Source: Flavobacterium collinsii
GTDB taxonomy: Bacteria; Bacteroidota; Bacteroidia; Flavobacteriales; Flavobacteriaceae
Direction: 5' to 3'
DNA: 64,000 bases
NCBI RefSeq assembly: GCF_902804485.1
Contig: NZ_CADCST010000065.1
Coordinates: forward strand, 62,001 to 126,000
Of this stretch, positions 18,196 through 25,220 are shown one piece after another; the stretch's first letter is position 1, and each line of letters opens with the position of its first letter. Below the pieces are notes generated by a model that saw only the letters and a program-made list of their open reading frames with translations, had not been told where the DNA came from and searched no databases. The translations under genes and the position numbers were made by a program.

Positions 18196-18825
18196 TTAAT
18201 TTGTTAAAACAGCAGGTGTAGGATCATTTTCTTTGATTCGTATCTTGCACTTTTTTTCAATATCATAAATGTTTTCAATTCCTGCGAGATAAATTATATC
18301 CGGAACAAATTCATCCGGTTGATTTTTTCTACTGTGTATTTTACCGGTTCTTAATTCATATTCTAAATTGCCAAAGTTGTTTTTTGTGTTGATTTTCACA
18401 TTACCGGTAAACTGTTCCCAATTAGTAATAGTAGTCTCACCGTTTTGATATTGAATCATTCGTGTTTCAGTGCCTACAATGTAACCTCCTTTTTTTATCA
18501 ACAGATAAATTCCGTAAATATTTACCCATAACGCTGCTAATACGAAGAAACTTATAATAAGGCCCGGTAATATCAATTCGCTATAATCTGCAAGGCTTGC
18601 GGTTACCGGATTCCCGTTTACTTCAAAATGAACTTCTTCATCTTTTAATAATGGACCAAAAAAGGCATAAACAAAAAGGCTTACAAAAGCTGCCATGCCT
18701 AAGCCCAAAGCGATAGTGCCAAATGCTTTTTTGAGAGGGTATTTTCTTTTTGCTTTAACTAAAAAATCGACTTTTTCATTTTCAATTATTTTTTTAAGGT
18801 CTATTGGTAATTCGGTGTTATTCAT
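18196..18825 (-). CDS. Two-span membrane protein of unknown function
   Basis: The 209-residue protein has a charged N-terminus (ELPIDLKKIIENEKVDFLVKA), one span at about residues 32-55, a 40-residue loop, a second span at about 88-115, then a soluble C-terminal domain of strands that may resemble a PH-like fold (GTETRMIQYQNGETTITNWEQF). I do not recognise a named family. Both tails should face the cytoplasm. Confidence 0.72.
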   Translation of the reverse strand: MNNTELPIDLKKIIENEKVDFLVKAKRKYPLKKAFGTIALGLGMAAFVSLFVYAFFGPLLKDEEVHFEVNGNPVTASLADYSELILPGLIISFFVLAALWVNIYGIYLLIKKGGYIVGTETRMIQYQNGETTITNWEQFTGNVKINTKNNFGNLEYELRTGKIHSRKNQPDEFVPDIIYLAGIENIYDIEKKCKIRIKENDPTPAVLTN

Positions 18826-18867
18826 TTTTTTTTGATAGGTTTTAATTTGGTATTGGCACTTTAGTTA

Positions 18868-19299
18868 TTAATTTATATTTTCATTCAATTCAAACAAAAT
18901 ATAGCCTCCATGTTCTGATTGGCCTCTTTCGGTAGCAAAAAAGCCTTTTTTGAGATAGAAAGCCACGGCTTTGGAGTTGTTTTCTAAACATTTTAAAGTG
19001 ATGGGTAGTTTTGTTTTTTTGATTGCCGCCTTCAATAATTCGGTCCCTATGCCTTTACTCTGATATTGTTCGTCGACATACAAATGGTGAATAAAGTAAT
19101 CCTTCATCCAAATCGAAATAAATCCGACAGGAATTTCATTATGCCTTGCTACTAAAATCAGTTCTCCTTTAGTATCCCGATCAAAATCCTTTAATTGAAA
19201 TTCAGAAGGATCAAACCACGAAAAAGTACGCTGTCTTTCGTTTAAGAATAAAGTTCTTAAAGCTTCATAGTCGTTTTTTCGAAGCGCTGTTATTTCCAT
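18868..19299 (-). CDS. GNAT N-acetyltransferase
   Basis: The 143-residue GNAT domain shows VARHNEIPVGFISIW, HHLYVDEQYQSKGIGTELLK (acetyl-CoA-binding motif A, about residues 73-92) and LENNSKAVAFYLKKGFFATERG (motif B). It is a compact single-domain acetyltransferase; the acceptor is unknown. It is the third GNAT gene in the window and lies 38 bp from the PhzF gene in the same direction. Confidence 0.88.
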   Translation of the reverse strand: MEITALRKNDYEALRTLFLNERQRTFSWFDPSEFQLKDFDRDTKGELILVARHNEIPVGFISIWMKDYFIHHLYVDEQYQSKGIGTELLKAAIKKTKLPITLKCLENNSKAVAFYLKKGFFATERGQSEHGGYILFELNENIN

Positions 19300-19337
19300 T
19301 TTAATTTTTTGAGCAGATTAAGAAGTTGAAAGGAGTA

Positions 19338-20240
19338 CTAAATTTCTATTTCGGTTTTAAAAACAACAACAGCATCACCCTTTATCTGGATTAATTTTGG
19401 ACTCTTATCTTCAATTGCAACTTTAACCTGTATTTCTCCAAGACGATCTATTTTTTCACCTTGTCTTCCGTTAAACTGAAATTCATTACCAGTAAAAGCA
19501 ACAAGTTTGTTTTGAATTAAATAACCGCCTAAAGGTCCGTTTGCGTTTCCGGTGACAGGATCTTCATTTATGCCAATTCCCGGAGCGAACATTCGGCCAT
19601 AGGTCAGAACATCTTTATCATCAGAATCAAATGTAAAGACAAAATAACCGTTGCAGTTAATCTCTTCGCTTAAGTTTGCCAGAGCAGTATAATTTGGAGT
19701 TAAAGTATTTAGTTTAGTCCTGCTTTTAATTCCAATCATTACTTTAGAATGGCCTGTTGAAGCAATTTGAATCGGACATTTTTCATCTACTTCTCCTTTT
19801 TCCACTCCTAAAGCCATTAACATTTTTTGCGTGATGGTTTCATTAAAGGGTTCACTAAGTTCAAAACTTCCTTGTGTCATTACAATCTGGTAATCGTCAT
19901 TTTTTCGGATGATTTCAAATGGGAGAATACCAATTTTGGTTTTGTATTTTAAAATACAGGAATCTAATTTCTCTTCGATTGCTTTCGCATACATGGCCGC
20001 AATTGTGGCGTGCCCACAGATGGGAACTTCAGTATTTGGTGTAAAGTAGCGTATAATTCCATCACAGTCAGGACCATCAGGGGAGAAAAGAAATGCGGTT
20101 TCAGAGTTTTTTAGTTCCCTGGCAATTTGCTGCATTTCATAATCACTCATTCCATCTGCATTTATCACAACTCCTGCTGGGTTTCCTTTGAATTTTTCTT
20201 TTGTAAAGGAATCAATTTGATATATTATTCGTTTTTTCAT
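19338..20240 (-). CDS. PhzF family isomerase/epimerase-like protein
   Basis: The 300-residue protein has the duplicated diaminopimelate-epimerase-like fold of PhzF proteins. Diagnostic pieces are QIDSFTKEKFKGNPAGVVI at the start, ELKNSETAFLF with the catalytic Glu (near residue 46), VPICGHATIAAMYA and GINEDPVTGNANGPLGGYL near residue 215. Despite the name, most members are not phenazine enzymes, and no phenazine genes are here; substrate unknown. It is cytoplasmic and probably co-transcribed with the downstream GNAT gene. Confidence 0.9.
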   Translation of the reverse strand: MKKRIIYQIDSFTKEKFKGNPAGVVINADGMSDYEMQQIARELKNSETAFLFSPDGPDCDGIIRYFTPNTEVPICGHATIAAMYAKAIEEKLDSCILKYKTKIGILPFEIIRKNDDYQIVMTQGSFELSEPFNETITQKMLMALGVEKGEVDEKCPIQIASTGHSKVMIGIKSRTKLNTLTPNYTALANLSEEINCNGYFVFTFDSDDKDVLTYGRMFAPGIGINEDPVTGNANGPLGGYLIQNKLVAFTGNEFQFNGRQGEKIDRLGEIQVKVAIEDKSPKLIQIKGDAVVVFKTEIEI

Positions 20241-20262
20241 TTTAGTCTAAGGAGTAAATCGT

Positions 20263-20340
20263 CTTTGTTCTATCTTCTTTGTTCTATCATCTTTGTTCTA
20301 TCATCTTTGTTCTATCATCTTTGCTCTTTGCTCTTTCTTC
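20263..20340. repeat. Tandem 14-bp repeat CTTTGTTCTATCAT
   Basis: Four near-perfect 14-bp units at 20263-20318 are followed by degenerate CTTTGCT units to 20340, filling the gap upstream of the PhzF gene. On the other strand it reads as AAAGATGATAGAACAAAG runs. It may vary in copy number between strains; no function is evident. Confidence 0.75.
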
Positions 20341-20347
20341 AATAATT

Positions 20348-21001
20348 CTATTCTATTCTTACTGCTGTTTGTTTTTTATCGACTCTTCTCATCCAGTAAA
20401 CAATATAAAATGCTCCTATTGTTCCGGGGATAAACCAACCATAAAAACTGGGAAAAAATTCATTTACAACAACAAAAGCTGTTGTAGCAGAGATATAACC
20501 GCCAAGCATTTTTCCTAAATGCAATTTTAGCCACACACTTTTAAGCCTGGTTTTGTTTTTAAACAGTATTAAATCTCTGCTTGAAAAAATCAGTCCAACA
20601 AGACCAAAAGCAGTTAAAACAATATTGATGGTCTGATGCACTATCGGATTGTAAAGGATCATTATAAGTCCTGTAATCATCATAATTCCTGAAATGATTT
20701 TATCATTTTTCAGGTTGACATCACTTTTTTTAAAGCGCAAAGCCCTGTAGCCTGTTAGTACAAAATAGGAACTGAAGATTCCGATTGAAAATAAAAACGG
20801 ACTTTGATGTTGGGGCAGGACCGAAATGATCAAAGCACTTATGGCCGATAAAAGCATGGTGTAATAAAAGAGTTTTCCGAGTTTTTTGTGCGTTTTTTTT
20901 CCTTTTTGGGAGAGTAACGAGATGAATCCCGAAACAAGCGCAATAGCGCCAAACAGGGCATGAAAGTAAATTAGTATTTGTATTATTTTTTGGCTCTCCA
21001 T
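20348..21001 (-). CDS. Multi-span membrane protein, DUF2306-like
   Basis: The 217-residue protein has about seven hydrophobic segments. The opening IQILIYFHALFGAIALVSGFISL, a KGKKTHKKLGKLFYYTML loop-to-span transition with a [15 protein letters not shown] motif, and a late LKLHLGKMLGGYISATTAFVVV resemble DUF2306-type proteins, whose conserved His in H-x(2)-G contexts suggest a redox or haem-linked role that is unproven. The 14-bp tandem repeat lies directly after its stop codon. Confidence 0.7.
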   Translation of the reverse strand: MESQKIIQILIYFHALFGAIALVSGFISLLSQKGKKTHKKLGKLFYYTMLLSAISALIISVLPQHQSPFLFSIGIFSSYFVLTGYRALRFKKSDVNLKNDKIISGIMMITGLIMILYNPIVHQTINIVLTAFGLVGLIFSSRDLILFKNKTRLKSVWLKLHLGKMLGGYISATTAFVVVNEFFPSFYGWFIPGTIGAFYIVYWMRRVDKKQTAVRIE

Positions 21002-21081
21002 CTCATTCGGCTAGTTTTAGTTTGGTTTCAGATATAAAAGGAAAATTCCAATATCTTTTTTGTCTTCGGCTCATCGCTAGT

Positions 21082-21471
21082 TTATTTTAACCACTCTAAA
21101 ACGCCCTTTCGTTTGACAATGTTTTTATAGTCCCACTGAATTTCTCGTGCTTTTTTAAGCCAGCGTTTTAAGTCGGATGGGTTAATTTGGTCAAGTGAGG
21201 TATAGCGAAATTCTGCTGCTTTAAAAGAACCTTCGTTGATAAGCTCTTTTTCTTCAAAAGACTGGCCGCTCCAGAACAATAGTCGAACGTTGTTCTTTAG
21301 CTTGCTGTAACCTACAATAGGGTTTCCTTCTAAAAACCAGACGGGATGCGCGTGCCAGATTTTATTCTCGGCCTCCGGCAGATTTTCGTCGATTAGTACC
21401 GCCAGTTGGTGGCAGATTTCCTGATCGGAACTGCTTTGTAAATTATTGTAATCCTGTATCGCTGTATTCAT
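21082..21471 (-). CDS. DUF1801 family protein
   Basis: The 129-residue protein has the DUF1801 core ENKIWHAHPVWFLEGNPIVGYSKLK followed by VRLLFWSGQSF and a Trp/Lys-rich C-terminus. It belongs to a different DUF1801 subgroup from the two copies at 5.3 and 9.8 kb. Function unknown; cytoplasmic. Confidence 0.84.
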   Translation of the reverse strand: MNTAIQDYNNLQSSSDQEICHQLAVLIDENLPEAENKIWHAHPVWFLEGNPIVGYSKLKNNVRLLFWSGQSFEEKELINEGSFKAAEFRYTSLDQINPSDLKRWLKKAREIQWDYKNIVKRKGVLEWLK

Positions 21472-21558
21472 GATGCAATTGTTTTGGCTGTGTTTTTTGC
21501 TTCAATGGTAGTAGCTAAAATACGGTTTTTAGTTTGACAAAATCAGGACAAAAAGTTT

Positions 21559-22467
21559 TTATACCTCCAGATTGATATGTGTTTTAAAAGTAGTGGTAAA
21601 TTGCTGTACAAACTCTTTAGTGTATTGTCCGCTAACGTCGAGATCAGGGTCTAAAATGGTAATTTCAAGTCCGGTTAATTGATTGCTTTGAAAAAGGAGA
21701 GAAGTTAGCTCGTTGAACTCTTCATAACTAAGTCCATCCGGTGTTCGGCTGTCTACGCAGGGCATTACAGTATCGTTTAGAACATCCAGATCAATATGCA
21801 ACCAAAAACCATCTAAATCCTTATTTTTTACTTCTGAAAGAAAAGATTGTACACTCTTTAAAATACCTTGTTTTCGTAAGCTTGCAAGACTAATATAAGT
21901 CGCAGAAGAATTGCGGATTTCATTTTCATACGCATCATCATATTCGCGGTTGCCCACACACCAGAGATTTTCTTCGTTGATATAAGGACGCAGATTTAGA
22001 ATGTTGGTTAGTTTTTCAGTTCCGTTTCCGGTAACTATTGAGGCAGCCATTCCGCCAACACCGCCGGTTTCGGATAACGAAATATCCATAAAATCGGTAT
22101 GTCCATCCAGATAAAACAGTCCGTAATTTCCCTTTTGCTTTAAAGCCATAGCTGCTCCCAAAAGAATACTACAGTCTCCGCCAAGGATAAATGGAAATTT
22201 GTTTTGAGAAAGTAAGTTGTTTATTAAATAGGCCTGTTCTCTGGCATAATCCACCAGTGAATTGCTGTTGAGAAGCTGATTTTCAGGATCACGGCTATTT
22301 GAATATTTTGGAGGATCGAGCCTTATGATGTTTTTAGGAAGAATGATTTTATGTAAATTATGTTTCCATAACCAATCTGGCAGTTTTTTTACGCCTGGTT
22401 CTTTTCCGGGTTGAGGTTCTTTTAAACCCAAATTCGATGGAAATTCAACAATGCATATTTCTTTCAT
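21559..22467 (-). CDS. Arginase / agmatinase family (ureohydrolase) protein
   Basis: From the ATG at 22467 the protein is 302 residues and begins MKEICIVEFPSNLGLKEP; a longer frame to 22530 adds a hydrophobic stretch foreign to the family, so the inner start is preferred. The binuclear manganese-site motifs are visible: LGGDCSILLG (near 100), YLDGHTDFMD (DxHxD, near 125) and WLHIDLDVLNDTVMP (near 230). The first motif has Cys where GGDHS has the metal-binding His, which may affect metal loading or mark a divergent subgroup. True arginases hydrolyse arginine to ornithine and urea; this may act on a related guanidino or formimino compound. Confidence 0.86.
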   Translation of the reverse strand: MKEICIVEFPSNLGLKEPQPGKEPGVKKLPDWLWKHNLHKIILPKNIIRLDPPKYSNSRDPENQLLNSNSLVDYAREQAYLINNLLSQNKFPFILGGDCSILLGAAMALKQKGNYGLFYLDGHTDFMDISLSETGGVGGMAASIVTGNGTEKLTNILNLRPYINEENLWCVGNREYDDAYENEIRNSSATYISLASLRKQGILKSVQSFLSEVKNKDLDGFWLHIDLDVLNDTVMPCVDSRTPDGLSYEEFNELTSLLFQSNQLTGLEITILDPDLDVSGQYTKEFVQQFTTTFKTHINLEV

Positions 22468-22602
22468 AACCTTTTTATTTAGTGATAAAGTTATGAAAAA
22501 TAATCGCGTGTAAAAGTTTGAAAGTGCCAAGTTTGTACCATCTTTTTTTGGAGGAAAATATTGCTTTGAAATGTATCTGATTAGAGAGTTTTATTCGCAA
22601 AA

Positions 22603-22788
22603 TCATCCCTTGTGAACAGTAATTATCAATTTGTTTTTCCTTTGTTCTACATTTACCATCAGTCCTGCCATGAAGCCAAGACGACCAAGCCATTTGCCTT
22701 CAAGTATTATTTGTGGAATTGTTATAGTTTTTCTGTAAGCCCGTGCTTGATGCTTTCTATGAATTTTCAGTCGTCTTAAATTTTTCAT
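22603..22788 (-). CDS. SymE-like toxin family protein
   Basis: The 61-residue basic protein ends with the SymE core: TITIPQIILEGKWLGRLGFMAGLMV and then VEQRKNKLIITV, a swapped-hairpin AbrB-like barrel in the known family. E. coli SymE is an SOS-induced toxin reported to affect RNA or the nucleoid and controlled by an antisense RNA. Here the gene is divergent from an XRE regulator gene 95 bp away. It has an excellent promoter (22808-22837), and an inverted repeat covers the -7 element and start codon, suggesting repression by the neighbour. I see no obvious antisense RNA. The family call is good; toxicity is inferred. Confidence 0.8.
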   Translation of the reverse strand: MKNLRRLKIHRKHQARAYRKTITIPQIILEGKWLGRLGFMAGLMVNVEQRKNKLIITVHKG

Positions 22789-22812
22789 TTGTCATGTAAT
22801 TGTATGACAAAT
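22787..22812. promoter_or_regulatory. Operator-like perfect inverted repeat at the symE-like promoter
   Basis: ATTTGTCAT (22787-22795) and ATGACAAAT (22804-22812) form perfect 9-bp arms around an 8-bp spacer. The repeat covers the symE-like start codon and most of its -7 box, an ideal site for a repressor. A second, shorter TGTCA/TGACA pair lies at 22832-22851, over the -33 box. The direct motif GTATGACA recurs at 22802, 22844 and 22868; the first two are 42 bp apart, about four helical turns. Confidence 0.75.
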
Positions 22813-22837
22813 ATAAATTATTTTTTCGGTCTGTCAA
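22808..22837 (-). promoter_or_regulatory. Promoter of the symE-like gene
   Basis: The minus strand has TTG (22835-22837), 19 nt, then TATATTTG (22808-22815), an exact fit to the Bacteroidota TTG-N17-23-TAnnTTTG promoter. The predicted start lies near 22801, about 13 nt before the ATG. Confidence 0.75.
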
Positions 22838-22883
22838 TCTTTAGTATGACAATTTTGTAAGCAAATTGTATGACATTTGATTA

Positions 22884-23099
22884 ATGACACGAGATATATT
22901 AAAAAAGAAAATTGGTCAAAGGATTGTTGAACTTCGAGAAAAAAGAGGTTGGAGCCAATCTGACTTGGCAAGGGCTTGTAGTAAAGACCGCCAAGCTATT
23001 GAAAAACTTGAAAACGGAAAAGTTAATCCGACGATTTACACTTTGCTTGAAATTGCAAATGTTTTAGGAATTTCTTTGTCAAAGTTACTTGACTTTTAA
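22884..23099 (+). CDS. XRE-family (Cro/C1-type) helix-turn-helix regulator
   Basis: The 71-residue protein is a single HTH_3 domain: GQRIVELREKRGWSQSDLAR, then DRQAIEKLENGKVNPTIYTL and a final helix VLGISLSKLLDF. Such proteins bind inverted repeats as dimers and usually repress their own or a divergent gene. The divergent symE-like gene and the TGTCAT/ATGACA repeats between them make it the likely repressor of that gene. A GTATGACA copy overlaps its own upstream region (22868-22875), so autoregulation is plausible. Confidence 0.88.
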   Translation: MTRDILKKKIGQRIVELREKRGWSQSDLARACSKDRQAIEKLENGKVNPTIYTLLEIANVLGISLSKLLDF

Positions 23100-23163
23100 T
23101 TATTGCTTTTGATAAAACATACGCTACCATAATTTTTCGTTATTAGGTGTTGCAAATGATTTG

Positions 23164-23267
23164 TGTCATTCCGACCGGAGGGAGGAATCACATCCTAAAT
23201 TCGACAAAGATTGGAGATTCTAGCAACGGAGTTTCTAGTGCGATTTCTCCCTCCGGTCGAAATGACA
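23164..23267. repeat. 104-bp repeat element with 29-bp terminal inverted repeats
   Basis: The ends TGTCATTCCGACCGGAGGGA... (23164-23192) and its inverted partner (23239-23267) match at 26 of 29 positions, enclosing a 46-bp centre. It has no coding capacity. The GACCGGAGGGAG core is familiar from dispersed intergenic repeats in Flavobacteriaceae, so it is probably a REP- or MITE-like element that can fold into a long hairpin. Confidence 0.8.
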
Positions 23268-23302
23268 AAAAAATCCAACCTATTTTCACAAGTCGGATTT
23301 AC
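23263..23302 (-). terminator. Terminator of the TPM protein gene
   Basis: On the minus strand AATCCGACTT and AGGTTGGATT pair (with wobbles) and are followed by a run of seven T residues, about 50 bp after the stop codon at 23348. Confidence 0.65.
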
Positions 23303-23347
23303 TATTTTTTTCTGATGAAAGCAGTAATTCAATAAAGAGCACTTTTT

Positions 23348-23839
23348 TTACTCCAGTTTTTTAATAAGCTGAATCGAACCTTCCTGTAAGGCTTTATAAT
23401 AATCGCCTTTTTTTAGTTCGGGTAATACATAAGCTGATACGATGTCTTTAATTTCCTGATCACTCATTTTTGGACGCAGTTTATTAACGCCCTGAATCTG
23501 AATTTGTCTCAATTGTTTGCTTAAAACGATTAAAATAGAAGAGTCAATTTTTAATGTGGAAACCAGATATTTTTCAAAATCTGAAGAATAATCGGTAAGA
23601 TTGGTGTATGGAGCTATTGAGGAGAGGGTTACAATAGTAATTTTAGTTTTGGTTTTAGTTTCACCGGCTTTCAAAAAGTCGCTCAGATTTTTGGTTTGGC
23701 TTGAAGTAAGGATTTTTTCAAAATCATTTACATAATTAGTAGATTTTGCAAAAATATCAGGCGTTTCGGTTTTAGTTTGCGCAATAACCATTGCAGGTAA
23801 AAGAAGAGCGAATGTTACTATGAGCAATATTTTTTTCAT
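23348..23839 (-). CDS. Exported TPM-domain protein
   Basis: The 163-residue protein has a signal peptide (about residues 1-20, ending VIAQ) followed by a TPM domain: NYVNDFEKILTSSQTKNLSDF at the opening helix, KTKTKITIVTLSSIAPY, and a strand-helix unit with DSSILIVLSKQLRQIQIQ near residue 100. TPM domains occur in photosystem II repair and in membrane-associated bacterial proteins, with weak phosphatase activity reported for plant TLP18.3. Unlike longer bacterial YgcG-type proteins it lacks a C-terminal membrane span, so it should be soluble in the periplasm. Confidence 0.82.
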   Translation of the reverse strand: MKKILLIVTFALLLPAMVIAQTKTETPDIFAKSTNYVNDFEKILTSSQTKNLSDFLKAGETKTKTKITIVTLSSIAPYTNLTDYSSDFEKYLVSTLKIDSSILIVLSKQLRQIQIQGVNKLRPKMSDQEIKDIVSAYVLPELKKGDYYKALQEGSIQLIKKLE

Positions 23840-23944
23840 GGCAGATTTGTTTTGGGTGCCGCAAAATTAGTGCTTTATTATTAAAAAAAGGTCTCTTAAT
23901 GGTTACTATAAATTAATATTTATTTTCATATAAATTTCAAAAAA

Positions 23945-23976
23945 AAAGTCCAATTTGCTGAGACAAATCGGACTTT
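23945..23976 (-). terminator. Terminator of the DUF2314-ankyrin gene
   Basis: On the minus strand AAAGTCCGATTTG and CAAATTGGACTTT form a 13-bp stem with one wobble around a 6-nt loop and run into a T tract, 13 bp past the stop codon at 23989. Confidence 0.85.
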
Positions 23977-23988
23977 AGATACTGAAAA

Positions 23989-24735
23989 CTACAACAAAGG
24001 AATTAAATGTTCCCAGTTCAGTTGTTTTGCAAAGTCAAGGGCGGTCTTGCCATTGTTGGTCTTAACTTTGGTGTCTGCTCCTGATTCCAGTAAAACTTCA
24101 ACAGAGGTTTTATTTCCTGCAATGGTCTCGCGATGTAAAAAAGTATAACCAAGTTCATCTGTCGCGCTAAGTTCTTCGGGATTATTTTTGACAAAATCAA
24201 TAAGGCTTTCTTTCATGTTTTTGCTCATTGGGTGTTCTATGAGGTTTTCCGGTTTTTCTTTTTGATCTGAAACAACCAGAATGTCATTGTAATCTCCAAA
24301 TTCTAACCCCCAGGCTTCGTCGTGATCTTCTCTTTCCTCTTCATTCATTTCTGAACGCATGGCCTGTATCGTAAAGGCTCCGTAGGTTTTTCCCTGACTG
24401 GCAAATAACCAATCGCTTATTTGATTGACGGGTATTTGTACTTCGTCGCCGTTATTGACATTGGTTAATTCGTCCGGTTGATTTACTAAAATACCATAAA
24501 TGGTATCGCCGTCAAAATTGATATCGTTAATCCACATGTGTTCGACTACAGTTTCACCATCAATTTCCTGAGTAAAGGCAAGTTTTACGCAAGCAACGTC
24601 AAGTCCCGGAACAATTCGGCGGTATTCCCACGATAATTCTCTCCAGAAGTATTTAAAGGTTTGTTGTGCTTTTTTATAGGCTTCGATCATTTTTGGATTT
24701 TCTCCGTCGGCAAAGAATATAGGTGTGTTTTCCAT
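23989..24735 (-). CDS. DUF2314 domain protein with C-terminal ankyrin repeats
   Basis: The 248-residue cytoplasmic protein begins with a DUF2314 domain (residues about 20-130): AQQTFKYFWRELSWEYRRI, VEHMWINDINFDGDTIYGI and QIPVNQISDWLF. A short acidic linker is followed by about two ankyrin units (from residue 190): TDELGYTFLHRETIAGNKTS and GADTKVKTNNGKTALDFAK. Ankyrin repeats mediate protein binding; DUF2314 has no known activity. Stand-alone gene with its own terminator. Confidence 0.85.
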   Translation of the reverse strand: MENTPIFFADGENPKMIEAYKKAQQTFKYFWRELSWEYRRIVPGLDVACVKLAFTQEIDGETVVEHMWINDINFDGDTIYGILVNQPDELTNVNNGDEVQIPVNQISDWLFASQGKTYGAFTIQAMRSEMNEEEREDHDEAWGLEFGDYNDILVVSDQKEKPENLIEHPMSKNMKESLIDFVKNNPEELSATDELGYTFLHRETIAGNKTSVEVLLESGADTKVKTNNGKTALDFAKQLNWEHLIPLL

Positions 24736-25065
24736 TAGTTATTATTTTAATTAAGGCTGTAAATGTATTTTAACTCCAAGATAAAATATTTCTGATAAAT
24801 GGTTTAAAATTTAACAAAAAAATCGACCTGTTGTTGTGAATTGAACTTTTGACACAAAGCAATGTTATTTAATTGTGCCTTTACTTTTTTGCTTTTTCAT
24901 CAGTAATAATAAGTCTGTTTTTGCATTACAATTTCATCTTTATTAGAACCAAGTTTTTTAAGCCATTTGCTATGATAAAAAGGCAATCCGAATATCAAAA
25001 ATACCTACACGTTTTTGAAAACCTTGCAGGATAACTTGTTTATACTGAAAACAATTTAGCGTGAA

Positions 25066-25142
25066 GGATGGAAGTGGCATCCTTTTATGGCGGGGTTCGC
25101 CATAAAAGATACAGCGGACAGCCTGACCCGGAGGGACACGTC
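25066..25142 (+). ncRNA. Candidate structured RNA resembling the Flavo-1 motif
   Basis: On the plus strand, GGATG (25066-25070) pairs with CATCC (25078-25082) and is followed at once by a perfect 10-bp stem, TTTTATGGCG (25083-25092) with CGCCATAAAA (25098-25107), around GGGTT. Then comes an unusually GC-rich tail with AGCGGACAGCC and CCCGGAGGG. Such a sequence stands out in this AT-rich genome. I recall very similar elements scattered between genes of Flavobacteria and believe they correspond to the Flavo-1 RNA motif, whose function is unknown; strand and identity need a covariance search. Confidence 0.5.
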
Positions 25143-25143
25143 A

Positions 25144-25178
25144 TAAAAAAATCCGACTTGCTTTCACAAATCGGATTC
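25144..25178 (-). terminator. Terminator of lpdA
   Basis: On the minus strand ATCCGATTTG and CAAGTCGGAT form a 10-bp stem with one wobble around a short loop, followed by seven T residues, about 45 bp after the lpdA stop. Confidence 0.85.
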
Positions 25179-25220
25179 TTTTAAATTGAAAATTATATGT
25201 AACCGTAAAACGGTATGTTT

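Larger units (their letters stand above)
24736..25220. other. 485-bp intergenic region with a candidate structured RNA and the lpdA terminator
   Basis: No protein gene is supported here. It contains an imperfect palindrome near 25000-25030 (CCTACACG ... CTTGCAGG), the two-hairpin element at 25066-25142 and the lpdA terminator at 25144-25178. Confidence 0.5.

Noticed and set aside
20263..20340. Tandem 14-bp units considered as a CRISPR-like array
   Set aside because: Units are contiguous without spacers, so it is a simple tandem repeat.
22475..22693. A minus-strand frame overlapping the SymE-like gene end
   Set aside because: It overlaps the better-supported SymE-like frame and has no domain.
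23147..23335. A 62-codon plus-strand frame after the XRE gene
   Set aside because: It runs through the 104-bp inverted-repeat element and reflects that repeat rather than a gene.
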